Assembly: GCA_963746265.1 (NCBI GenBank)
Contig: CAVVAM010000004.1
Coordinates: 80,777-144,776, forward strand
Source of the DNA: Ilumatobacter sp963746265
Lineage (GTDB): Bacteria; Actinomycetota; Acidimicrobiia; Acidimicrobiales; Ilumatobacteraceae
DNA: 64,000 bases
Direction of reading: 5' to 3'
Below the pieces are notes generated by a model. It worked only from the letters and a program-made list of their open reading frames with translations, did not search any database and was not told the origin of the DNA. A program made the position numbers and the translations under genes. Shown piece by piece: positions 1-7,117 of the stretch. The stretch's first letter is position 1, and every line of letters starts with the position of its first letter.

Positions 1-235
1 TGTACCAATGGACCCGCCACAGATTGCGCGGGTCCGGGCCCTGCGGGTCGGCGTCACCGACGTGCTCATCGGGGTCGAACGATGACGGATCGGCGAGCTG
101 CGCCAACGTGGGCAACGTGATGCCACGCTCACGGAAGCGCTGCGCGGTGTTGGCCAGCGCCGATTCGTCGACGATCCGGTCGGCGAGGCCGAACTGGTTC
201 TCGAGGGCGTCACGGTTGCTGTCGGTGAGCGTCAC
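1..235 (-). CDS. PLP-dependent fold-type II enzyme (cysteine synthase/CBS-like), N-terminal fragment
   Basis: Partial gene running off the left edge; only about 78 N-terminal residues are visible. It starts at a GTG (235) followed by TLTDSNRDALENQFGLADRI. The segments FRERGITLPTLAQLADP and DPRNLWRVHWY resemble the leader that precedes the catalytic domain in a group of actinobacterial pyridoxal-phosphate cysteine-synthase-like proteins. The PLP lysine lies outside the window, so the activity cannot be confirmed. The reading frame is open throughout, and its codon use matches the other core genes. It could be another protein with a similar leader. Confidence 0.5.
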   Translation of the reverse strand, partial: MTLTDSNRDALENQFGLADRIVDESALANTAQRFRERGITLPTLAQLADPSSFDPDEHVGDADPQGPDPRNLWRVHWY

Positions 236-542
236 GTTGACAGTCTGTCAAAGCCCGCCCGCACGGCCCACCCTCCGCAGAGTACGGCATCAGCAGCACA
301 GGTCTGCCGGAGACGATCACGGGCAGGATCGACCTCATCCTCGACGAACACTGGTTCGTCGCCCCGGCGCCGCCCTCTCCGATCCGGCGTTCGACGCTCA
401 CGCGGACAGCGGCGACGAGATTTGGGCCAGGGTGAGACACGGCCGACGATCGGCCAAGATCTGCGCACCGACGATCACACGTCTGCTCCAGTGGTCCTCG
501 GGCGCAGTTCGGTTCGGATCGGGTTGGCGCCGATCCGAGGAG
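236..542. other. Intergenic stretch, no supported gene
   Basis: Roughly 300 bases between the start of the PLP enzyme and the stop of the DUF2461 gene. A short plus-strand stretch reads like protein (TGLPETITGRIDLILDEHWF), but it has no start, no full-length frame and no recognisable family. It may be a gene remnant. No terminator or promoter was clear. Confidence 0.4.
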
Positions 543-1205
543 TCAGCCGAAGAACCCGTCCGGTTCGAGCGTGCTCGGGCCGACGTGGGCGTCGAGCCAG
601 GCGTTCATGGGCCCTGCGGTCTCCCAGACCTCGCGGATCTTGGTGGCCGCCTGCTTCGTGTGCAGCCACTGCGGGGTCCCGAACTCCTTCGAAGCCATCA
701 GTCCCCTCCGACGAATGAGTTCGATCCGGCGGTGATCCTTCGGATAGCCGCGCGGTGCGGTCTTCAGCTCGTCGATCGCGCCGATCGAGTAGCGCCGCTT
801 CGAGAGGTCGGCGACGATGTCGGCGACCTCCGTGCCGGTCTGATCGGCGTCGACCGCCCGACGGAACCGCACGAGCTGGTCCTTGGCCATGGCGTAGTAG
901 CCGGTGCCGCACATGAGCCCGGTCGCCGAGATGTGGAAGTAGTGGCCGGCCCCGCCCTCCGACTCGCCGTAGGCGCCCTGATGCGTCTTGTACGGCGGCT
1001 TGTTCTTCGAGAACCGAAGATCGTTGTGCGGACGGAACAGATGGAAGGGCCCGAACTCTTCCAGCGCCTCGCACAGTTCCAGCGTCGACGCCTTGACGAC
1101 GTCGCGATACGTGTGCTTGTTCGCTTCCCAGAACAGCTTCGAGTTGTCGGCCTCGAGCCGCTCGTAGAAGTCGATCACCTCAGCCGGGATCCCCGTGAAC
1201 GCCAT
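543..1205 (-). CDS. DUF2461 family protein
   Basis: 220 residues, the normal length for DUF2461 (TIGR02453). The family hallmarks are present: an opening FYERLEADNSKLFWEANK, the segment RPHNDLRFSKNKPPYKTHQG, then GAGHYFHISATGLMCGTGYY. The biochemical function of the family is not known. No signal peptide or membrane segment is seen, so it is probably cytosolic. ATG at 1205 is the only sensible start. The upstream membrane-protein gene ends 10 bases before it on the same strand, so the two are probably co-transcribed. Confidence 0.9.
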   Translation of the reverse strand: MAFTGIPAEVIDFYERLEADNSKLFWEANKHTYRDVVKASTLELCEALEEFGPFHLFRPHNDLRFSKNKPPYKTHQGAYGESEGGAGHYFHISATGLMCGTGYYAMAKDQLVRFRRAVDADQTGTEVADIVADLSKRRYSIGAIDELKTAPRGYPKDHRRIELIRRRGLMASKEFGTPQWLHTKQAATKIREVWETAGPMNAWLDAHVGPSTLEPDGFFG

Positions 1206-1215
1206 GACCGAAAAG

Positions 1216-2544
1216 CTAACCGACCCGTTGGTCGGGGTCCGGTGCGTCCGCGAACGGTGATGGTCGCTCGGCGGGACGCAACTGACCGAGCAGGAGCGCA
1301 GCGGCGATCGTCGCCGCCAGGCCTGCGAGCACCGCGGCAGCCGGGTATCGACCCGACGGGTTGTCGAAGCCGTTCGTGACGGCGATCACCACCGTCGCGG
1401 TGCCTGCGATGAGCACTGCTGCCACCACGCACAGGACGATCGCTACGACCGGATCGCGCCCGCGCCGACGACCCAGCCGGTTGATCGGGATCACGCACGC
1501 CGCGAGCGCGGCGGGAACGACGAGCAAGGTCAGCGCTCCGATCCAACCGTGCCGATCCCAGAACGACAGATCGACCGTCGATCGGACAGCGATGCCGAGG
1601 GGCTCGTCGTCGACCTCGTCGTCGGCGAAGCCGTACGGACCGACGGCCGCCCACTCCCAGTCGCCGCTCGGCAGCCGATGCAGCACTCCTGCCTCGCCCA
1701 TCGCGAGCACCACGTGCCCGCCGTCGGGGGCGTCGAATGCGATCGCATCGCTGACCAACGCGCCGCCACAGATCGGCGGCGCCAGCTGGTCGATCCGGTC
1801 CTGCTGGTCCGACGTGAGCGTCAGGATCGCTGCTCGCTCGTCGCCGAGTACCTGCTCGACCACGATCGATCCGGTCGGCGATGCGTCGGAACGGGCGATC
1901 GCGACGCACGAAACACCGGACGGACACGGTGTGCCCCGACCGAACCTCACCGTTCCCAGACTGCCGTCCCACGGCGAGACGTCGCTCTCCACCCACGTGC
2001 GACCGAAGTCGTCGCTGCGATAGACCGCCGAGTCGCTCGCCACGAACACGGAGCCGTCGGAGTACGCCAGAGCGTCGACGGCATCGCTCTGGCAGCTCGT
2101 CGCGGTCGTTGCGAAGACGGCACAGCTGACGACGACGATCTGCAGCGGCAGCAGCAATTCCGGTCGAGGCGAGGTCGCCGGTCGGGCACGACGACGGCTG
2201 ACCCACGGCCACAGCGGTACCAGCGCGACCAGCGCGAGCAGATCCCACGGGTCGGTGCGGGTCGCTCCGCCGAGCACCGGCTCCGCCCACACGGCGACGA
2301 CCGGCTGCGTCTTCAGCAGCGCGAACGTGACCGCGGTCGCTCCGAATGCCGCGCGGCGCGACCGAGTCGCAGCCATGAGCCCGACCGCCACCATGACCAC
2401 GCCGGCGACATCGCTGAGCTTGCCGGTGACGAGGCCGGGCCACGCCGCCTTGAGCACATGATCGTTCAGGAGCAGGACGGCGACCGCGAGCACGAACACC
2501 GGCGATGCCACCAGCGCGCCGCTCGACCGCGTGCCACCCCTCAC
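1216..2544 (-). CDS. Integral membrane protein with Asp-box-like extracellular domain, function unknown
   Basis: About 442 residues from GTG 2544. The frame stays open further upstream, but that stretch is arginine-rich and unlike protein. Hydrophobic helices at the N-terminus (SPVFVLAVAVLLLND onward) are followed by a soluble region containing VYRSDDFGRTW, which matches the Asp-box signature of BNR/sialidase-type beta-propellers. Two or three more helices close the protein. An HVLKAAWPGLVTGKLSDVAG motif lies near the first helices. This suggests a membrane-anchored sensor or export protein, but no function can be assigned. It is divergent from the HerA-like gene at 2679. Confidence 0.65.
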   Translation of the reverse strand: MRGGTRSSGALVASPVFVLAVAVLLLNDHVLKAAWPGLVTGKLSDVAGVVMVAVGLMAATRSRRAAFGATAVTFALLKTQPVVAVWAEPVLGGATRTDPWDLLALVALVPLWPWVSRRRARPATSPRPELLLPLQIVVVSCAVFATTATSCQSDAVDALAYSDGSVFVASDSAVYRSDDFGRTWVESDVSPWDGSLGTVRFGRGTPCPSGVSCVAIARSDASPTGSIVVEQVLGDERAAILTLTSDQQDRIDQLAPPICGGALVSDAIAFDAPDGGHVVLAMGEAGVLHRLPSGDWEWAAVGPYGFADDEVDDEPLGIAVRSTVDLSFWDRHGWIGALTLLVVPAALAACVIPINRLGRRRGRDPVVAIVLCVVAAVLIAGTATVVIAVTNGFDNPSGRYPAAAVLAGLAATIAAALLLGQLRPAERPSPFADAPDPDQRVG

Positions 2545-2678
2545 CCGTCCGACGTTACGGCACGTGCCCGCACCCCGACGTCGACTCCGACGTCGAACCC
2601 GCCGTCCGGAGCCGCGCCCGGCGAATCTGCTCGCGCCGCTCTCACCGGTCTCCGGTCCGCGAACTACCCTGCCCACTC

Positions 2679-5081
2679 ATGCCAGAACTGTTCCTCGGCG
2701 GCAACGTCGACCCGGCCACGCACGAACGTAGCGGCGACGAGGTCCGGGTCGACACCGACACGTTCACGACGCATGGCGTGATCGTCGGCATGACGGGATC
2801 CGGCAAGACCGGTCTCGGAGTGGTCCTGCTGGAGGAGGTACTCGCGTCGGGCCTTCCCACGCTGATCATCGACCCGAAGGGCGACCTGACCAACCTGTGC
2901 CTCACCTTCCCGTCGCTCAGCCCGGCCGAGTTCCGGCCCTGGATCGACGAGGCGCAGGCCAAGGCCGCCGGCGTGACGCCCGACGAGTTCGCCCAACAGC
3001 AGAGTGAGCTCTGGACGAAGGGGCTGCTCGGCTGGGGGCTCACCGCCCAGAACATCACCAACCTGCGCAACTCGACCGACTTCACCATCTACACGCCGGG
3101 TTCGCAGGCCGGTGTGCCGGTCAACATCGTCGGCTCGCTGCAGGTGCCCGACGACATGGGCGACGCCGAGATCGTCGGCGACGAGATCGAAGGTTACGTT
3201 TCCGGCCTGCTCGGGCTGGTCGGCATCGAGGCCGACCCGCTGTCGAGTCGCGAACACATCCTGCTGTCCAATCTCGTCAACCACTCCTGGGCCGAGGGCC
3301 ACGCGCTCGATCTCCCCACGCTGGTCGGCCTCGTCGGCAACCCGCCGATCCGCAAGTTGGGAGTGTTCGAACTCGACCAGTTCTTCCCACCCGACGACCG
3401 TATGAAGCTGGCCATGCAGCTCAACGGCTTGCTGGCCTCGCCGTCGTTCGCCGCCTGGGCCGAGGGCCCGCCGCTCGACATCCAGTCGATGCTGTACGGC
3501 CCCGGCGGAACCGCCCGCTGCGCGATCGTGACCACGGCACACCTCTCCGACGAGGAGCGCCAGTTCGTCACGTCGCTGATGCTCTCGAAGCTGGTCACCT
3601 GGATGCGTCGCCAGTCCGGGACCACCGACCTGCGCGCGATGCTGTACATGGACGAGGTCGCCGGCTACCTGCCGCCGACGGCGAACCCGCCGACCAAGAA
3701 GCCGATCATGACGCTGATGAAGCAAGCGCGTGCCTTCGGGGTCGGAGTCGTGCTCTCGACGCAGAACCCGGTCGACATCGACTACAAGGCACTCTCCAAC
3801 GCCGGAACCTGGATGATCGGACGCCTGTCGACCGAACGCGACAAGGCGCGCCTGCTGGAAGGTCTCACGTCAGCCGCCGGCAGCGTCGACATCAGCGCCG
3901 TCGACGACACGATTTCGGGCCTCGGCAAGCGTGAGTTCGTACTTCGGGTTCCCGGCACGGACGGGACCTCGGTGTTCACGACCCGTTGGGCGATGAGCTA
4001 CCTGCGCGGGCCGATGACCCGCGATCAGATCGGGGAACTGATGGGTGCCGAACGTGAGGCGGTGACGTCGGCGGCGGCCGAGTCGGTCGGCGCCGCCGGC
4101 CCGGCCGCACCGCCGACGGGAGCCACGGCACAGAACGAACTCGGCGACGACGAGACGACGGTGATGCCCGAGGTCACCGACAGCGTGCCGGTGCGATGGA
4201 TCGACGTCGCAGCACCCTGGCTGGCAGAAGCCGGCGGCAACAGCCGCGGTCGGCGCCTCCGACCGATCGTGGTCGCACGGGTCAAGCTGCGCTACGACGA
4301 GACGAAGGCCGACCTCGTCCATGATGAGGAGTTCGAATGCGTGATCGACGCACTCGGTGATTCGGTCGACGCGTCCCAGGCGATCAATGTCGACTACGAC
4401 GACCGCGACCTCTGCGACGATCCGCCGGACGGGGCCGTGTACGTCATGACCGACGCCAAGCTGACCAACACGACCTTCTTCACCGGCATCGAGCGCGACC
4501 TGAAAGACCACCTCTATCGAAGCCGGAGCCTCGAGATCCCGGTGAACCGAGACCTCAAGCTGTACGGGCGGCCCGGCGAGACGCCCGAGGAGTTTCGGGC
4601 CCGCTGCGCGGCGGCCGCCGACGACGCGGCCGATGCCGAGATCGCCAAGCTCCGCAACAAGTACGAGACCAAGGTCACGAGATTGCGCGACCAGCTCGCT
4701 GCGGCGGAAGACCGCGTCGACGTCCTCGAGGAAGAAGCCGACAGCAAACGCAACTCCGAACTCCTGTCGACCGCGGGTTCGATCCTCGGAGGCCTGCTCG
4801 GGGGAACGTCCAAGGGCGGCCTGCTCGGCCGACTCGGCACGGCAGCGGGCCGGCGGGGCCGGACCAGGGCGAGCGGCGAGCGGGTCGATGCAGCCGAGAA
4901 CAAGGTCCGACGGCTCCAGGACCAACTGGCTGACCTCGAAGCCGACCTCGCCGAAGAGGTCACCGAACTCGATGCGCGATGGATCGAAGCCGCCGAAGTG
5001 ATCGAGACGATCGAGGTGCCGCTCGAGAAGACCGACATCTCTGTGGCACAGCTCGTGCTCGCCTGGCTCCCGACCGACTGA
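2679..5081 (+). CDS. HerA/FtsK-type ATPase with C-terminal coiled coil
   Basis: 800 residues from ATG 2679; the open frame extends upstream but overlaps the divergent gene and is low-complexity there. A P-loop (GMTGSGKTG, residues 37-45) is followed by IIDPKGDLTNL and a Walker B-like YMDEVAGYLPP near residue 325, as in DUF87/HerA-like DNA-translocating ATPases. QARAFGVGVVLSTQNPVDID is typical of the same fold. The last 200 residues are charged heptads (a KLRNKYETKVTRLRDQLAAA coil) around a glycine-rich SILGGLLGG segment. Bacterial HerA relatives act on DNA ends or in defence; here there is no NurA-like partner, so the role is open. A strong hairpin follows the gene. Confidence 0.8.
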   Translation: MPELFLGGNVDPATHERSGDEVRVDTDTFTTHGVIVGMTGSGKTGLGVVLLEEVLASGLPTLIIDPKGDLTNLCLTFPSLSPAEFRPWIDEAQAKAAGVTPDEFAQQQSELWTKGLLGWGLTAQNITNLRNSTDFTIYTPGSQAGVPVNIVGSLQVPDDMGDAEIVGDEIEGYVSGLLGLVGIEADPLSSREHILLSNLVNHSWAEGHALDLPTLVGLVGNPPIRKLGVFELDQFFPPDDRMKLAMQLNGLLASPSFAAWAEGPPLDIQSMLYGPGGTARCAIVTTAHLSDEERQFVTSLMLSKLVTWMRRQSGTTDLRAMLYMDEVAGYLPPTANPPTKKPIMTLMKQARAFGVGVVLSTQNPVDIDYKALSNAGTWMIGRLSTERDKARLLEGLTSAAGSVDISAVDDTISGLGKREFVLRVPGTDGTSVFTTRWAMSYLRGPMTRDQIGELMGAEREAVTSAAAESVGAAGPAAPPTGATAQNELGDDETTVMPEVTDSVPVRWIDVAAPWLAEAGGNSRGRRLRPIVVARVKLRYDETKADLVHDEEFECVIDALGDSVDASQAINVDYDDRDLCDDPPDGAVYVMTDAKLTNTTFFTGIERDLKDHLYRSRSLEIPVNRDLKLYGRPGETPEEFRARCAAAADDAADAEIAKLRNKYETKVTRLRDQLAAAEDRVDVLEEEADSKRNSELLSTAGSILGGLLGGTSKGGLLGRLGTAAGRRGRTRASGERVDAAENKVRRLQDQLADLEADLAEEVTELDARWIEAAEVIETIEVPLEKTDISVAQLVLAWLPTD

Positions 5082-5138
5082 GCCGGACTCCGTCCCGGTC
5101 GGACCCTCCGGCCGAGCCCGTTCGAGCACGCGGTCGGT

Positions 5139-5178
5139 GATCGACCTGGCCGCAACGGCCGTCGCGGCCAGGTCGATC
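5139..5178 (+). terminator. Perfect 15-bp inverted repeat, likely terminator of the HerA-like gene
   Basis: GATCGACCTGGCCGC (5139-5153) pairs perfectly with 5164-5178 around a 10-base loop, 57 bases after the HerA-like stop codon. No T-run follows, which is common for actinobacterial terminators. Confidence 0.65.
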
Positions 5179-5248
5179 CAGGAATGTCAACGAATGCTCT
5201 AGAACGTGAACTCCAGCTCAAGTCGCCTGTTCGAACGACGATACATCG

Positions 5249-5272
5249 CTCGGCGAGAGCGTTCTCGCCGAG
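5249..5272 (+). promoter_or_regulatory. Perfect 10-bp hairpin in leader of the small ORF
   Basis: CTCGGCGAGA / TCTCGCCGAG with a GCGT loop, about 50 bases upstream of the 38-residue ORF. It could be a leader-RNA element or a second terminator. I do not recognise it as a known riboswitch. Confidence 0.4.
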
Positions 5273-5321
5273 GGTCTCCCCCGACCCTGCACCACCGGCT
5301 CCCTGGCGGAAGGAGAACAGC

Positions 5322-5438
5322 ATGAGTGCTGCTCGAAAGGTCACCACACGGCCTGCTGCGAACTCCGGCGCCAGCTTCTCGGCGGAAACGGCCGAGGTGT
5401 CGACCGGCGCAGTCGGCGCCTCGCCGCGGCGGTGGTGA
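5322..5438 (+). CDS. Small ORF, 38 residues, hypothetical
   Basis: ATG 5322 is preceded by a near-ideal ribosome binding site (AGGAG at 5311-5315, six bases before the ATG), unusually strong for this window. The peptide begins MSAARKVTTRPAANSGAS and ends in SPRRW. It has no cysteines, no signal peptide and no family I recognise. The stop is followed at once by another ATG (5440) in the GGDEF frame and then by a perfect hairpin. It may be a free-standing peptide or a leader ORF controlling the diguanylate cyclase gene. Codon composition gives only weak support. Confidence 0.4.
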   Translation: MSAARKVTTRPAANSGASFSAETAEVSTGAVGASPRRW

Positions 5439-5450
5439 CATGACGTGCTG

Positions 5451-5476
5451 CCGGGTCCACAGCGTGGTGGACCCGG
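5451..5476 (+). terminator. 10-bp hairpin between small ORF and GGDEF gene
   Basis: CCGGGTCCAC (5451-5460) pairs with GTGGACCCGG (5467-5476) around a six-base loop. It lies just after the 38-residue ORF and just before the preferred start of the GGDEF gene, so it may be a terminator or an attenuator-type stem. No T-run follows. Confidence 0.45.
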
Positions 5477-5502
5477 CGGCGCGCGTCCTGCGTTCGCCAT
5501 CG

Positions 5503-6825
5503 ATGAACCTGGATGTTCACGCCCGGCCGAACCGAGCCATCGCCTTCACCGTGGCCACGGTCGCGCTCGCCGTGGCACTCGTCGACCAGCTCGTCAGTGT
5601 CCACGGCTTCCCCGCTCACCACGACGTGGGTCCGATGGCGTTCGGCGTCCTCTCCGTCCTGCTGGTCCTGAGTGAGATCCGTCCCACGACGTGGACCAGG
5701 GTCGGCGAGCGCAACGGCGTGACGCGGGGGTGGGCGTTCGCCTCTGCCCTGGTCCTGCTCGGCACCCCGATCCTCGCGATCACGGTCATGGTCGCAACGA
5801 GGTGGTACGTCGACCTGTCGCGCGGCAAGCGCGCCCTCGAGATCACGTTCAACAGCGCTCAGATCGCCGCGAGCCTCTCGATGGGGAGCCTCGTCCTCGC
5901 TGTCTTCGGCGTCCACGGCAGCATCGCCCGAGACACCACGATGTCGGTCGGCGAGTGCCTCGGCATCGTGCTCAGCGGTCTCGCCATCTTCGGTCTCAAC
6001 GGCATCCTGGCCGCAACGGTCATCGGACTCGAGCAGGGGGCGGGCTTCCCTCGCGCCGCTCGCGCGGCCTTCGAATTGAGCATGACCGCCGACGGAGCCC
6101 TCCTCGCCCTCGCACCGGTGTTCGCGATCGCCGCGGAGTCGCGCGTGGTGACGGTGCCGCTCGTCGCTCTCTCCATCGTGCTCGCCGTCCGGCGGGCGCT
6201 GGGCGCGGTCCGCCATCGGCACGGACGTGTTCATGATCCGCTGACACGACTACCCGATCGCAGTGCATTCGATCGTCAGCTCGTCGCTGCGCTCGCCGGG
6301 ATCGACGGCGGGGGGTCGGTCGCCGTCCTCGTGATGGACCTCGACCGGTTCCACCACGTGAACGACTGCTTCGGCCACCAAGTCGGCGATCTCGTGCTGG
6401 CCAGCTTCGCGCAGCGGCTCGAATCGGTGCTGCCGACGACCACACGACCCGCTCGACTGGGCGGCGACGAGTTCGCAGCGCTCATCACCACGAGCACGTC
6501 GGCCGAGTTGCCGGACGTCGTCGGGCGGCTCCACGAGTTGCTCGTCGAGCACCACGCCATCGACGGGTTCACGCTCACCATGTCGGTCAGCATCGGTGTG
6601 GCGATCGCGCCGATCCACGGACACGACGGCGCGACACTGATGTCGGCTGCTCGCTGCGCGATGGACCGTGCGAAGCTGCGCCGCACCGGCGTGGAGTTCG
6701 GCACCCGGTCGTACGGACCGGCACCGCGACATCGCAGCGATCGATCGAATCCATCCGACGGGATCGCATCGGCGGACGGCGATACCCGGCGCCGAGCACT
6801 CGTCGCCGTCGCCGAGGCAGGATGA
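5503..6825 (+). CDS. Membrane-bound diguanylate cyclase (GGDEF)
   Basis: 440 residues from ATG 5503; an in-frame ATG at 5440 would add 21 residues but lies within the hairpin region. About seven hydrophobic helices span residues 10-235. A GGDEF domain follows (DPLTRLPDRSAFD, then DLDRFHHVNDCFGHQVGD, then RLGGDEFAAL near residue 320, and SIGVAIAP). The catalytic signature is intact, so it should make cyclic-di-GMP from GTP. The RxxD inhibitory site normally five residues before GGDEF is absent. The membrane region is homologous to that of the downstream GGDEF-EAL protein (both contain GVHGSI), so the pair arose by duplication. The signal sensed by the membrane domain is unknown. Confidence 0.88.
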   Translation: MNLDVHARPNRAIAFTVATVALAVALVDQLVSVHGFPAHHDVGPMAFGVLSVLLVLSEIRPTTWTRVGERNGVTRGWAFASALVLLGTPILAITVMVATRWYVDLSRGKRALEITFNSAQIAASLSMGSLVLAVFGVHGSIARDTTMSVGECLGIVLSGLAIFGLNGILAATVIGLEQGAGFPRAARAAFELSMTADGALLALAPVFAIAAESRVVTVPLVALSIVLAVRRALGAVRHRHGRVHDPLTRLPDRSAFDRQLVAALAGIDGGGSVAVLVMDLDRFHHVNDCFGHQVGDLVLASFAQRLESVLPTTTRPARLGGDEFAALITTSTSAELPDVVGRLHELLVEHHAIDGFTLTMSVSIGVAIAPIHGHDGATLMSAARCAMDRAKLRRTGVEFGTRSYGPAPRHRSDRSNPSDGIASADGDTRRRALVAVAEAG

Positions 6826-6913
6826 TGCTCGCCGGCACGGCGGGACGCCGGGGCCGGTCGGCGGTCGGGCCGACTCGGCGGCGTCCGGTCGGAGCGGGCG
6901 GCGGACGTCCCTG

Positions 6914-6987
6914 TGCCGACGGAGAGACTCGAACTCTCACTGACGGCGACCTAAACGCCGTGCCTCTGCCAATTGGGCTACGTCGGC
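6914..6987 (-). tRNA. tRNA with anticodon UAG and a short (class I) variable loop
   Basis: A 74-base cloverleaf. Acceptor GCCGACG pairs with CGTCGGC, discriminator A, 3' CCA not encoded. Anticodon stem CGGCG/CGCCG carries loop TTTAGGT, giving anticodon UAG, which reads CUA leucine codons. The T arm is GAGAG-TTCGAGT-CTCTC and G18G19 is present. The variable loop is only TCAGT (5 bases), whereas bacterial tRNA-Leu normally carries a long variable arm. All helices are perfect, so this is not an obvious pseudogene. It could be a nonstandard leucine tRNA or be charged with another amino acid. It sits between the two cyclic-di-GMP genes. Confidence 0.85.
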
Positions 6988-7117
6988 TGACGCGCTCAGG
7001 ATACGGCAACCACGGAGAGCGACAGGATGTCGTCGAACTTGACGAGACCTTGCATCCCTGCGTCGGCGGACTTGACGATGAAAGAGGAGATGCCGCCGTC
7101 AGCGTCGTCGTCCAGCC

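Noticed and set aside
24..1379. 451-residue plus-strand ORF
   Set aside because: Arg-rich shadow of the PLP-enzyme fragment and DUF2461 gene on the other strand; no domain, no start signal.
5249..5321. Cyclic-di-GMP riboswitch ahead of the GGDEF gene
   Set aside because: Attractive by context, but the hairpin lacks recognisable GEMM conserved bases; left as an unassigned leader structure.
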